Source: WS-9 sp036274595 (GTDB taxonomy: Bacteria > Eisenbacteria > RBG-16-71-46 > SZUA-252). From it: DNA of 34,105 nt. The translations under genes were made by a program, and so were the position numbers. Each line of letters opens with the position of its first letter. Position 1 is the first letter of the stretch. The notes beneath the pieces are model-generated. The model worked only from the letters and a program-made list of their open reading frames with translations. It was not told the origin of the DNA and ran no database searches. Of this stretch, positions 8,297-16,887 are shown in pieces. Location of the stretch: contig DASUFL010000149.1 of NCBI GenBank assembly GCA_036274595.1, positions 1 to 34,105 of the forward strand, read 5' to 3'.

Positions 8297-9441
8297 AGTA
8301 TCTCCGCTACGTCCTCTCGCATCTCTGGCATTCCAAGAGGCGGACGTTCCTCACGGTCTCCTCGATCGCGGTCGCGCTGTTTCTTTTTTGCACGCTCCGG
8401 ACCGTGATGACCTCGCTCGACGCCGGGCTCCGCGCATCCGACGACACCCGCCTCGTGGTGCGCCACGCCGCGTCGCTCGTGTTTCCGCTCCCGCTCGCAT
8501 ACCGGGACCGGCTGGCCCAGGTGCCGGGCGTGGTGAAGGTCGGCTACGGGAACTGGTTCGGCGGCTACTACCAGGACGAGAAGAACCAGTTCACGCAGTT
8601 CGCCGTCGACGTGTCCACGGTCTTCGATCTCTATCCCGAGATCCTCCTCGGACCCGCGGAGAAGGAAGCGTTCCTGCGCGAACGGACCGCCTGCATCGCG
8701 GGGGAGGCGCTCGTGAAGAAGTACGGCTGGAAGCTGGGAGACAAGATCCCGATCACGGGCACGATCTATCCGGGTGAATGGCCGCTCATCCTGCGCGGCA
8801 TCTACCGCGCGGCCACGCCGGACGCGGACGAGAACGCGATCTTCTTCCACTGGGACTTCCTGAACGAGTCGATGCCCGAGGGGCGGAAGAACCTGGTCGG
8901 GATCTACTGGCTCAAGGTGGCGTCCCCTTCCGACGCCCCCCGCGTGAGCGCCGCCGTCGACCAGATCTACGAGAACAGCCCCGTGCCGACGAAAACCGAG
9001 ACCGAGAAGGCGTTCCAGGCGGGCTTCATCCAGATGATGGGGAACGTGAGCACGCTCCTCACGATCCTCGGCTCGGCGATCATCTTCGCGATTCTCCTCG
9101 TCACGGTGAACACGATGATGATGGCGGCGCGCGAGAGGACGACCGAGATCGCGGTCTTGAAGACGCTCGGGTTCCGGGACGGTCTCGTGCTCCAGCTCGT
9201 GGCCGCCGAGGCGATGCTCCTCTCGCTCGCGGGGGGCCTCATCGGATGCGGCCTCGCGTTCCTCGTCTTCCGCAAGGTGAACTTCACCGCGGGAGGCATG
9301 ATCCCGAACTTCCGCGTGCTGCCCGAGACCCTCCTGCTCGGCATCCTCCTCGCGTGCGCGATGGGGCTCCTGAGCGGGCTCGTGCCGGCGTTCAGCGCGG
9401 CGCGGCTGCCGATCGCGTCCTCGCTTCGAAAGGTCGCCTGA
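8293..9441 (+). CDS. ABC transporter permease, FtsX/MacB-like (first copy)
   Basis: 382 aa; the GTG at 8293 overlaps the ATPase stop by 4 nt (GTGA). One transmembrane helix lies near the N-terminus (~14-35), followed by a large periplasmic domain (~40-250). Three membrane helices follow at the C-terminus, with the FtsX-domain motif MMMAARERTTEIAVLKTLGF. This is the four-helix mechanotransmission fold of MacB/LolC/LolE proteins. Together with the next gene it probably forms a heterodimeric permease. The substrate (lipoprotein, peptide, lipid or drug) cannot be told from sequence. Confidence 0.93.
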   Translation: MKYLRYVLSHLWHSKRRTFLTVSSIAVALFLFCTLRTVMTSLDAGLRASDDTRLVVRHAASLVFPLPLAYRDRLAQVPGVVKVGYGNWFGGYYQDEKNQFTQFAVDVSTVFDLYPEILLGPAEKEAFLRERTACIAGEALVKKYGWKLGDKIPITGTIYPGEWPLILRGIYRAATPDADENAIFFHWDFLNESMPEGRKNLVGIYWLKVASPSDAPRVSAAVDQIYENSPVPTKTETEKAFQAGFIQMMGNVSTLLTILGSAIIFAILLVTVNTMMMAARERTTEIAVLKTLGFRDGLVLQLVAAEAMLLSLAGGLIGCGLAFLVFRKVNFTAGGMIPNFRVLPETLLLGILLACAMGLLSGLVPAFSAARLPIASSLRKVA

Positions 9442-10607
9442 TGGCCCGCATCCCGCTCGCCTACAACCTCCGCAACCTCGCCGCGCGCCGGCTCTCGACC
9501 GGCCTCACCGCGCTCGGCATCGCGCTCGTCGCCTGGGTGTTCATCTTCACGCTCGCGCTCGCCGGCGGATTCCAGGCCGCGCTCACGACCACCGGCACCA
9601 AGGAGAACGCGATCATCATCCGGAAGGGCTCGACGAGCGAGCTCATGAGCATCCTGACGCGGGAGGCGGTCGGCGCGATCGAGAGCCAGGGGGAGATCGC
9701 CCGCGCGCCCGACGGGACGCCGCTCGCGGCGTCGGAGCTGATGGTGGTCTGGAATCTCCCGCGGAAGTCGGGCACGACGACGAACGTGGTGGTGCGCGGC
9801 GTGGGGCCGAAGTCCTTCGCCCTCCGCCCCAAGGTGAAGCTCGTCCGGGGGCGCATGTTCCGGCAGGGGTTCGACGAGATCATGGTGGGGCGGATGGTGG
9901 CCGAACGCTTCCAGCGCTGCGACGTGGGGGATCGCCTCAAGCTCGCGGGGCGGGAGTGGACGGTCGTGGGCGTGTTCGACTCCAAGGGGAGCACCTACGA
10001 CTCCGAGATCTGGGGGGATGTGGAGCTCTTCATGCCGGTCTTCGATCGTCCCGTCTACCAGAGTCTCACGCTCCGTCTGGCCGAGCCGGGGTACCTGGCG
10101 CCGCTCAAGAAGCGGCTCGAGTCCGATCCGCGCATGAACGTCGAGGTGGAGCGCGAGGACCGCTTCTATGCCGACCAGTCGGGGCAGCTCACCTCGATGC
10201 TCCGCGTGCTCGGGCTCTTCGTGACCTCGATCATGTCCCTCGGCGCGATCTTCGGCGCGCTCAACACCATGTACGCGGCCGTCGGAAACCGCACGCGCGA
10301 GATCGGCACGCTGCGCGCGATCGGCTTCTCGCGCGGCGCCATCCTCACGTCGTTCCTCATCGAGTCGGTGCTCCTGGCGCTCCTGGGGGGTCTGCTCGGC
10401 TGCCTGCTCGCGCTCCCGGTGCGGAGCTTCACGACCGGGACCATGAGCTTCGCCACGTTCTCCGAGCTCGCCTTCCGCTTCCAGGTGACGCCCGGAATGC
10501 TCCTCCTCGGGCTCGCCTTCTCCGCGTTCATGGGACTCTTAGGCGGCTTCCTTCCCGCGCGCAAGGCGGCGACGATGCCCATCGTCGACTCGCTCCGGCA
10601 AGCGTAG
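9441..10607 (+). CDS. ABC transporter permease, FtsX/MacB-like (second copy)
   Basis: 388 aa. The ATG at 9441 shares one base with the previous stop (TGATG). It has the same layout as its neighbour: one N-terminal helix (~18-40), a large periplasmic domain (~45-260) and three C-terminal helices with the motif MYAAVGNRTREIGTLRAIGF. The two permeases are clearly related but divergent, as expected for the two halves of a heterodimer (compare LolC/LolE). It closes the overlapping run that starts at 4361. The next gene is separated by 64 bp. Confidence 0.93.
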   Translation: MARIPLAYNLRNLAARRLSTGLTALGIALVAWVFIFTLALAGGFQAALTTTGTKENAIIIRKGSTSELMSILTREAVGAIESQGEIARAPDGTPLAASELMVVWNLPRKSGTTTNVVVRGVGPKSFALRPKVKLVRGRMFRQGFDEIMVGRMVAERFQRCDVGDRLKLAGREWTVVGVFDSKGSTYDSEIWGDVELFMPVFDRPVYQSLTLRLAEPGYLAPLKKRLESDPRMNVEVEREDRFYADQSGQLTSMLRVLGLFVTSIMSLGAIFGALNTMYAAVGNRTREIGTLRAIGFSRGAILTSFLIESVLLALLGGLLGCLLALPVRSFTTGTMSFATFSELAFRFQVTPGMLLLGLAFSAFMGLLGGFLPARKAATMPIVDSLRQA

Positions 10608-10671
10608 CGATGCGGCGGAGGGCTCCGGTTCTTTACCGCGCGAAGGCCGCTGTGCTAGCGTCGGCCGCCTC

Positions 10672-11580
10672 ATGAGCCACGCCGTCTCATCGCTCAAGCT
10701 GGGCATCCGTCCCAGCCGCCTCGGCCGCTGTCTCGGCGAGCGCATCGCCGAGCAGGCGCGCGAGCACCTGTCGGGCCCCGTCACGTTCACGCCGGTCGCC
10801 GAAGAGGTCGATCCGGCGGGGGCGGTCTTCGGCTGGCCGGGCTCGTCGCTCGAGCGCGCGCTCCTCTCCGGACAGGTGGACGCGGCCGTCCTCTCCGTGA
10901 AGGACATCTCGCCCGATCTCGACCCGGCGCTCGCGATCGCCGCCGTCACCGAGCGCTTCACGCCGTTCGACGTGTTCATCGCGCGCGACGAGACGATCCT
11001 GGACGAGCTTCCCGACGGCGCCGAGCTCTCCGCGCACACGTCCATCCGCCGCGCGCAGCTCCTCCGCTACCGCGAGGACTTCCAGCTCCTCGACGTGCCC
11101 GGGAGCCTCGACGACCGGATCCGGATCCTGGACGCGGGCGGGCTCGACGGGATCGTGGTGTCCGCCTCCGCGGTGGAGCATCTCGGCTATCAAGACCGGG
11201 TGAACGAGATCTTCACGACCGAGATGATCCTCCCCGCGCCGGGACAGGGAGCCTGCGCCGTCCTCACCCGGAGCGACGACAGGGAGCGCTTGAAGCTGTT
11301 CCGGCCGCTCGACCATCCCATGGCCCGGGCCGAGGTGGAGTGCGAGCGCGCCTATCTGCTCGAGCTGGGCGCCGAGCCCGGCACCGCGGTCGGAGCGCTC
11401 GCCGCGTTCGACGGCACGTCCATTCGCCTGGAGGGGGTGGTGGCCGACGAGACGGGGAAGAGGCTGATCCGCGACGCGGAGGAAGGCGAGTCGGGCGAGG
11501 AGGCGGAGATCGGCAGGAGGCTCGCGCGCCGGCTCCTTGTCGAAGGCGCCCGGCGCATCCTCGCCGCGGCCGCCCGGTAG
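10672..11580 (+). CDS. Hydroxymethylbilane synthase (HemC)-like protein lacking the cofactor cysteine
   Basis: 302 aa, close to the usual HemC length (~310). It keeps the fold signature: GIRPSRLG at the N-terminus, SVKDIS (Lys77, Asp78, the catalytic-Asp position of HSMKD in HemC), TSIRRAQLL (Arg126, Arg127), and PAPGQGA (~188-194). Two hallmark sites are changed. The RGN segment that contacts the growing pyrrole chain is VPGS here (142-145). The C-terminal loop that carries the dipyrromethane-binding cysteine (EGGCQVP in E. coli) reads LELGAEPG with no Cys; the nearest, Cys224, is ten residues earlier. True HemC needs that Cys, so this may be a paralogue with another role or one using a different anchor. 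No other haem gene is nearby. No clear ribosome-binding site precedes the ATG. Confidence 0.8.
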   Translation: MSHAVSSLKLGIRPSRLGRCLGERIAEQAREHLSGPVTFTPVAEEVDPAGAVFGWPGSSLERALLSGQVDAAVLSVKDISPDLDPALAIAAVTERFTPFDVFIARDETILDELPDGAELSAHTSIRRAQLLRYREDFQLLDVPGSLDDRIRILDAGGLDGIVVSASAVEHLGYQDRVNEIFTTEMILPAPGQGACAVLTRSDDRERLKLFRPLDHPMARAEVECERAYLLELGAEPGTAVGALAAFDGTSIRLEGVVADETGKRLIRDAEEGESGEEAEIGRRLARRLLVEGARRILAAAAR

Positions 11581-11582
11581 CC

Positions 11583-12860
11583 ATGCTCGATCTCAAGCGC
11601 GTCCGCACCGAGACCGCCCGCGTGCGCGAGGCGGCCGGGTGGAAGAAGTGCCCGGTCGATCTCGACCGGCTCCTCCACCTGGACGAGGAGCGCCGCGCCC
11701 TCATCGTGAAGTCCGAGGCCTTGAAGGCGGAGCGGAACAGGACGTCCGAGGAGATCGGCAAGAAGAAGAAGGCGGGGCAGGACGCGGCCGATGCGGTGGC
11801 CGCCATGAAGCGGGTCGGGGACGAGATCAAGGATCTCGACGGGACTCTCGCCGAGCTCGACCAGGCGATCGAGTCGATCCAGATCTGGATTCCCAACGTG
11901 CCTCACGAATCCGCGCCGCGCGCCGCCGACGCGACGGGAAATCAAGTCGTCGCGAGCTGGGGCGAGATCCCCCCGTTCGCCTTCGAGCCGAAGCCCCACT
12001 GGGAGCTGGCCGAATCGCTCGGGCTCCTCGATTTCACCCGCGCCGCGAAGATCGCGGGGAGCGGCTTCCTCCTCTTCACCGGGAAGGGGGCCCGGCTCGA
12101 GCGCGCGCTGATCCAGTTCATGCTCGACCTCCACACCCGGAAGCACGGCTACGTCGAGCTCTCGCCGCCGCATCTCATCCGGCGCGACTGCCTCTTCGGA
12201 ACGGGGCAGATTCCGAAGATGGAGGACGACATGTACCGGCTCCTGGGTGAGGATCTCTTCCTCAACCCGACGGCCGAAGTCCCGGTCACGAACGTCTACC
12301 GGGAGGAGATCCTCGAGGGGGAGCGGCTGCCGATCTACCACACGGCCTACTGCGCGAGCTACCGCAAGGAGTCGGGGGCCGCGGGACGCGACACGCGGGG
12401 GATGCTCCGCGTCCACCAGTTCGACAAGGTGGAGCTGGTCAAGTTCGTGCGTCCGGAGACGTCGTACGACGAGCTCGAATCGCTCCGCGCGGACGCCGAG
12501 GCCGTGCTCCGGGCGCTCGAGCTTCCGTACCGGGTGCTCCTCCTCGCGGCGGGCGATCTCAGCTTCGCGGCCGCGAAGTGCTACGACCTCGAAGCCTGGG
12601 CGCCGGGCGAGAAGCGCTGGCTCGAAGTGTCCTCGTGCAGCAACTTCGAGGACTTCCAGGCGCGCCGCGCGGGGATTCGGTTCCGCCCCGAGCGCGGAGC
12701 CAAGCCCGAGTACGTGCACACGCTGAACGCGTCGGGCGTGGCGCTTCCGCGCACCTATGCGGCCCTCCTCGAGACGCACCAGACCGAGCGGGGCACCGTG
12801 CGCGTTCCCGAAGCGCTCGTGCCCTACCTCGACGGGGTCCGCGAGATCACCCCCGCGTAG
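11583..12860 (+). CDS. serS: Seryl-tRNA synthetase
   Basis: 425 aa from the ATG at 11583, two bases after the previous stop. It opens MLDLKRVR, followed by the helical tRNA-binding arm (~30-105, many Lys and Glu). The class II catalytic core includes a TAEVPVTNVYREEIL-type motif, motif 2 (ASYRKESGAAGRDTRGMLR) and the RVHQFDKVE segment. Later come EVSSCSNFEDFQARR and motif 3 (LNASGVALPRTYAALLET), ending in RVPEALVPYL. It charges tRNA-Ser (and tRNA-Sec, if the organism uses selenocysteine, which bears on the candidate at 23814-25154). All expected catalytic motifs look intact. Confidence 0.97.
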   Translation: MLDLKRVRTETARVREAAGWKKCPVDLDRLLHLDEERRALIVKSEALKAERNRTSEEIGKKKKAGQDAADAVAAMKRVGDEIKDLDGTLAELDQAIESIQIWIPNVPHESAPRAADATGNQVVASWGEIPPFAFEPKPHWELAESLGLLDFTRAAKIAGSGFLLFTGKGARLERALIQFMLDLHTRKHGYVELSPPHLIRRDCLFGTGQIPKMEDDMYRLLGEDLFLNPTAEVPVTNVYREEILEGERLPIYHTAYCASYRKESGAAGRDTRGMLRVHQFDKVELVKFVRPETSYDELESLRADAEAVLRALELPYRVLLLAAGDLSFAAAKCYDLEAWAPGEKRWLEVSSCSNFEDFQARRAGIRFRPERGAKPEYVHTLNASGVALPRTYAALLETHQTERGTVRVPEALVPYLDGVREITPA

Positions 12861-12868
12861 GGGACGCG

Positions 12869-14167
12869 ATGCCCGCGCTCCCCACGCGCCGACTTTCGTA
12901 CCGCGTCTGGTTCTTCCTCGCCGTCCTCGTCCTCATGCTCGTGCTCGTCGCGCACTCGAACGCGATGATCCGGCGGCTCAACGAGGAGACGCGCGCGCGG
13001 TGCGACGTGCTCGCCCGCTTCTTCGCCGTGGCCACGTTCCAGGCGGTGGAGGATCCCACGGTGCGTCCCATCTTCCGCGACGTGGTGCGGAGCATCGACT
13101 TCCCGGTCGTGCTCACCGACGACGCCGGGATACCGCGCGCCTGGAAGGAGATCGGCATCGCGCCGGATGCGATCCCCGATTCCGTGCTCGAACGCGCCGC
13201 CGTGACCGGCGTGATTCCGCCGGAGGTGGAGCGGATCCAGCGCATCGTGCAGCGGCTCGACCGCATCCATCAGCCGGTCAACATCGTGCAGGTGGGGAAG
13301 GACGGAGCGCTCGGCAAGGTGCACTACGGCGAGCCCAAGCTCGTGAAGGAGCTCCGCTGGCTCCCGTACCTCGAGCTCTTCGTGATCCTCGTGCTCCTTC
13401 TGTTCGGCTACACGGGGCTCCGGAGCCTCATGGCGGCGGAGCAGCGCTCGCTCTGGACCGCGCTCGCGAAGGAGACCGCGCACCAGCTCGGGACGCCCCT
13501 CTCGTCGTTGATGGGGTGGACCTCGCTGCTCCGCGAGAGCCCGCCGGAGCGACTCACGCCGGAGCGCACGCGCGACATCCTGGACGAGATGGACCGCGAT
13601 CTCGCGCGGCTCCAGAAGGTGACGCTCCGCTTCGGACAGGTCGGCTCGCTCCCCGTCCTCAAGGAAGGCGACTTGGTCGAGATCACGGCAGGGACCGTCG
13701 ACTACTTCCGCACGCGCCTGCCGCATCTCGGCCACGCGATCCGGATCGAGGAGCGCTACGAGCCCGTGCCGCGCGTCCGCGTGCACCGCGAGCTCTTCGA
13801 GTGGGTGGTCGAGAACCTGCTTCGAAACGCGATGGACGCGATCGACAAGCCGGACGGCTGGATCGAGGTGACGGTGCGCTGGCTCAGGGACGAGCGGACG
13901 GTGGAGCTGATCGTGCGGGACAACGGCCGCGGCATGACGCAGGACGAGCGGCGGCGCGCGTTCACCCCCGGCTACACGACGAAGCGGCGCGGCTGGGGGC
14001 TGGGGCTCGCGCTTGCGAGGCGCGTGGTCGCCGAGTACCATGGAGGACGCATCTCCATCGTGGAGAGCGTGCCCGGCCGCGGGACCGCGGTGGCCGTGGC
14101 CCTGCCCGTACCGCCTCCCCCCGACTCCCGCGCGACGAGACCAAAGTCAGGACAGAGAGCGTCATGA
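12869..14167 (+). CDS. Membrane sensor histidine kinase paired with the PorX-like regulator
   Basis: 432 aa, ATG at 12869 with AGGGGA upstream. Transmembrane helix 1 is ~11-29, a periplasmic sensor region ~30-163, and transmembrane helix 2 ~165-185. A short linker leads to the phospho-acceptor box KETAHQLGTPLSSLMGW with His205. The HATPase domain follows with NLLRNAMDAI, DNGRGM and the ATP-lid motif WGLGLALARRV. The H-box AHQLGTPLS is a variant I associate with Bacteroidota-type kinases. Its stop overlaps the start of the next gene by 4 nt (ATGA), so the two are almost certainly a kinase-regulator pair. It plays the role that PorY plays for PorX, though equivalence to PorY is inference. Confidence 0.9.
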   Translation: MPALPTRRLSYRVWFFLAVLVLMLVLVAHSNAMIRRLNEETRARCDVLARFFAVATFQAVEDPTVRPIFRDVVRSIDFPVVLTDDAGIPRAWKEIGIAPDAIPDSVLERAAVTGVIPPEVERIQRIVQRLDRIHQPVNIVQVGKDGALGKVHYGEPKLVKELRWLPYLELFVILVLLLFGYTGLRSLMAAEQRSLWTALAKETAHQLGTPLSSLMGWTSLLRESPPERLTPERTRDILDEMDRDLARLQKVTLRFGQVGSLPVLKEGDLVEITAGTVDYFRTRLPHLGHAIRIEERYEPVPRVRVHRELFEWVVENLLRNAMDAIDKPDGWIEVTVRWLRDERTVELIVRDNGRGMTQDERRRAFTPGYTTKRRGWGLGLALARRVVAEYHGGRISIVESVPGRGTAVAVALPVPPPPDSRATRPKSGQRAS

Positions 14168-15726
14168 ACGCCACGCCTCGAAAAGTCCTCTGGGCCGACG
14201 ACGAGATCGACCTCCTGAAGCCCCACATCCTCCTGCTCGAGGAGAAAGGTTTCCAGGTGACGCCGGTCTCGAACGGGTACGACGCCGTCGCCTGCGCCTC
14301 GCGCGAGAAGTTCGACGCCGTGCTCCTCGACGAGTCCATGCCGGGGATGGGCGGCCTCAAGACGCTCGAGGCGATCAAGGAGAAGGACCCCACGGTGCCG
14401 GTCGTCCTCGTGACCAAGAACGAGGCCGAGTCGCTCATGGACGATGCGATCGGCCGGCGCATCGACGACTACCTTCTCAAGCCGGTCCTGCCGCAGCAGA
14501 TCTTCCTCGCGCTGAAGCGTCTCCTCGAGTCGGACCGGCTTCAAGAGAGCCGCCGCGCCCGCGACTACGTCGCGGAGCTGGCGCGGCTCCGCGTGGAGTC
14601 CCCGAGCACGCTCGACTGGCGCGGCTGGATCGACCTCTACGGGCGGAGCGCGCAGTGGGACGTGGAGCTGGACCAGGTCGACGATCCGGGGCTCAAGCAG
14701 GCGCAGGGGGACCAGCGTCGGGAGCTCAACCTCGAGTTCTCGAACCACGTGGAGAGGTCCTACGAGGGCTGGCTCTCGGGGACGGATCGGCCGGCCCTGT
14801 CGACCGACATCGTGGAGCGGTGGGTGGCGCCCCACCTGCGCGAAGGGAAGCGCGTCGCGCTCATCGTCATCGACTGCATGCGGCTCGACCAGTGGCTCAG
14901 GATCGAGCCCCTGCTCCGCCCGCTCTTCGACATCACCGTCGACCACCAGCTCTCGATCCTGCCGAGCGCGACGCCCTACTCGCGGAACGCGATCTTCTCG
15001 GGGCTCTTTCCCGCGGAGATCCAGAAGGAGCATCCCGAGCTCTGGCAGGAGACGACCTCGGACGAGCGGAGCAAGAACCGCTACGAGCGACAGCTCCTCG
15101 AGCACCAGCTCGCGCGGATCGGGGTCAAGCTCCCGTCGGGACTCAAGTACATCAAGGTCTACAACACCGACGAGGCCGCCAACGTGCGGCGGAACGTGGC
15201 CACGTACCAGAACATCCCGCTCGTGGCGATGGTGTTCAACTTCCTCGACATGCTCACGCACGGACGGTCGGAGTCCGACCTGCTCCAAGAGCTGGCGCCC
15301 GACGAGTCCGCGTTCCGGTCGGTCATGAATTCGTGGTTCCGGCATTCGGCGCTCTTCGACGCGCTCAAGGTGATGGCGCGTCAGGACCAGGTGGTGGTGG
15401 TGACGTCGGACCACGGCGCGATCCTGAGCCGCCGCTCCGCGCTCGTGTATGGAAACCGCGAGACCTCGACGAACTTGCGCTTCAAGTACGGGACGAATCT
15501 TGGATCCGATCCCAAGCAGGCGGTCCAGATCAAGGATCCGGCCCGGTTCAAGCTGCCGGCGGACCAGCCGCACAAGCAGTACATCCTCGCGAAGGAAGAC
15601 TTCTATTTCATCTATCCCACCAAGTTCCACGAGTACGAGAGCAAGTACCGCGGCAGCTTCCAGCATGGCGGCATCTCGCTCGAGGAAATGATCCTCCCCG
15701 TGGCGACGCTCGTGCCGAAGGGCTGA
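14164..15726 (+). CDS. porX: PorX-like response regulator with PglZ (alkaline-phosphatase-fold) output domain
   Basis: 520 aa, the usual PorX size. The N-terminal receiver (~5-122) has Asp12-Asp13, phospho-acceptor Asp56 (LLDESMPG), Thr84 and Lys106. A helical linker (~123-220) joins it to a PglZ domain in the alkaline phosphatase superfamily (~228-520). Metal-site motifs are VIDCMRLDQW (Asp237), DMLTH (Asp362, His366) and VVTSDHG (Asp416, His417). Thr270 in PSATPYSRNAIFSG aligns with the proposed nucleophile Thr of PorX. In Bacteroidota, PorX controls type IX secretion genes and is reported to be a nucleotide phosphodiesterase. Translation is coupled to the kinase upstream, and the stop overlaps tsaE. 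Whether this organism has type IX secretion is not shown here. Confidence 0.92.
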   Translation: MNATPRKVLWADDEIDLLKPHILLLEEKGFQVTPVSNGYDAVACASREKFDAVLLDESMPGMGGLKTLEAIKEKDPTVPVVLVTKNEAESLMDDAIGRRIDDYLLKPVLPQQIFLALKRLLESDRLQESRRARDYVAELARLRVESPSTLDWRGWIDLYGRSAQWDVELDQVDDPGLKQAQGDQRRELNLEFSNHVERSYEGWLSGTDRPALSTDIVERWVAPHLREGKRVALIVIDCMRLDQWLRIEPLLRPLFDITVDHQLSILPSATPYSRNAIFSGLFPAEIQKEHPELWQETTSDERSKNRYERQLLEHQLARIGVKLPSGLKYIKVYNTDEAANVRRNVATYQNIPLVAMVFNFLDMLTHGRSESDLLQELAPDESAFRSVMNSWFRHSALFDALKVMARQDQVVVVTSDHGAILSRRSALVYGNRETSTNLRFKYGTNLGSDPKQAVQIKDPARFKLPADQPHKQYILAKEDFYFIYPTKFHEYESKYRGSFQHGGISLEEMILPVATLVPKG

Positions 15727-16238
15727 TGGACGGGATGGAGATCGAGCTTCGCTCCCTCTTGCGCACGGAAGGGGAGACGCGCTCCTTCGGGCGCCACCTG
15801 GGCACGCTCCTTACGCCCGGCGACTGGGTCGCGCTCACCGGAGATCTCGGATCGGGGAAGACGACGCTCGTTTCGGGAATCCTGGAAACCCTGGCTCCCG
15901 GAGCGCGGGGACGGAGCCCGACCTACGTGCTCGTCGAGGTGCATCCCGGTCCCGTGCCGGTCGTGCACGCCGATCTCTACCGGCTCCGCTCGCTCAGCGA
16001 GCTCCCCGGCCTCGCGCTCGACGATCTCGCCGAGCCGGGGGCGGTGGTCCTGATCGAGTGGGCCGACCGGGCGGAGGGGAACCTGCCCGCGGTCAGGCTC
16101 GATCTCGCGCTACGCTATCTGGACGGGCCGGGGCGCGAGCTGCGCGTCCGCCCCCACGGCGCCCGCTGGAATCAGGCGGCGCGCGACGGGCTTTTCGACC
16201 GCGATCGGTGGCAGCATGCCCTGCATCCTGGGAATTGA
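15726..16238 (+). CDS. tsaE: tRNA t6A biosynthesis ATPase TsaE
   Basis: 170 aa from the ATG at 15726, sharing one base with the upstream stop; an in-frame ATG at 15735 is an alternative start. It has the Walker A motif GDLGSGKTT, the SPTYVLVEVH segment and HADLYRL, and ends with the LIEWADR motif, all typical of TsaE. TsaE works with TsaB and TsaD in threonylcarbamoylation of A37 in ANN-decoding tRNAs. Its 3' end overlaps tsaB by 23 nt. tsaD and tsaC are not in the window. The gene lies immediately after porX, an arrangement I recall from Bacteroidota genomes. Confidence 0.95.
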   Translation: MDGMEIELRSLLRTEGETRSFGRHLGTLLTPGDWVALTGDLGSGKTTLVSGILETLAPGARGRSPTYVLVEVHPGPVPVVHADLYRLRSLSELPGLALDDLAEPGAVVLIEWADRAEGNLPAVRLDLALRYLDGPGRELRVRPHGARWNQAARDGLFDRDRWQHALHPGN

Positions 16239-16887
16239 CACGTCGGCCCCCGAGGGCTCGGTCGCGCTCGCGCGGGACGGACGGGGAGGCGCGATCGAGA
16301 TGCTCTCTCCGGGCGGACATTCGAGCGGCCTTTCGGCGGCGGTCGGGCGCCTGCTCGAGGCGGCGGGAATCGGCCTCGACGCGGTGGGCGCGTTCGCCGT
16401 GAACGAGGGCCCCGGATCCTTCACGGGACTTCGAATCGGACTCGCATGGGCGAAAGGCGCGGCGCTGGGATCGAGCCGCCCCCTCGTTCTCGGGCGCGCG
16501 CACGACGCGATGGCGCTCGCGCACGCCGCGGACGCGGAACGCCTCGTCACGGCGATTCCCGGCGCGCGCGGCCTGGTCGAGGCGGCGCTCTGGGAGAGGG
16601 GCGCCGTCGCGTGGGGCCCCGACACGATCGAGGAGGGTGATCTGATTCCCAGGCTCCTCGAGCGCGGCACGGGGGGACTCGCCATCGTGCCCGCGACGGC
16701 GAAGCTCGCCCGGTCGCTCGCCGAGGAGGCGGCGGAGGAGGAGATCGCGATCCTCGGATCGCGCCCGCTCGCCCCCGCGGTGGCCGCGATCGGAGCGCAC
16801 CTCCTCGAGCAGGGACAGGGGGCCGACCTCATCCTGGCGTCGCCCGCGTATGGACGCGAGCCGAACGCGAGAAAGCCGGGATCGTGA
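16216..16887 (+). CDS. tsaB: tRNA t6A biosynthesis protein TsaB
   Basis: 223 aa. The N-terminus CILGIDTSAPEGSVAL is the ASKHA-fold phosphate-1 motif, and NEGPGSFTGLRIGLAWAKG is the diagnostic TsaB signature. Length matches the family (~220-230). It acts as the non-catalytic partner of TsaD in the cytoplasmic t6A complex with TsaE. It overlaps tsaE by 23 nt and rimI by 4 nt (GTGA), so tsaE, tsaB and rimI should be made in step. Confidence 0.95.
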   Translation: MPCILGIDTSAPEGSVALARDGRGGAIEMLSPGGHSSGLSAAVGRLLEAAGIGLDAVGAFAVNEGPGSFTGLRIGLAWAKGAALGSSRPLVLGRAHDAMALAHAADAERLVTAIPGARGLVEAALWERGAVAWGPDTIEEGDLIPRLLERGTGGLAIVPATAKLARSLAEEAAEEEIAILGSRPLAPAVAAIGAHLLEQGQGADLILASPAYGREPNARKPGS

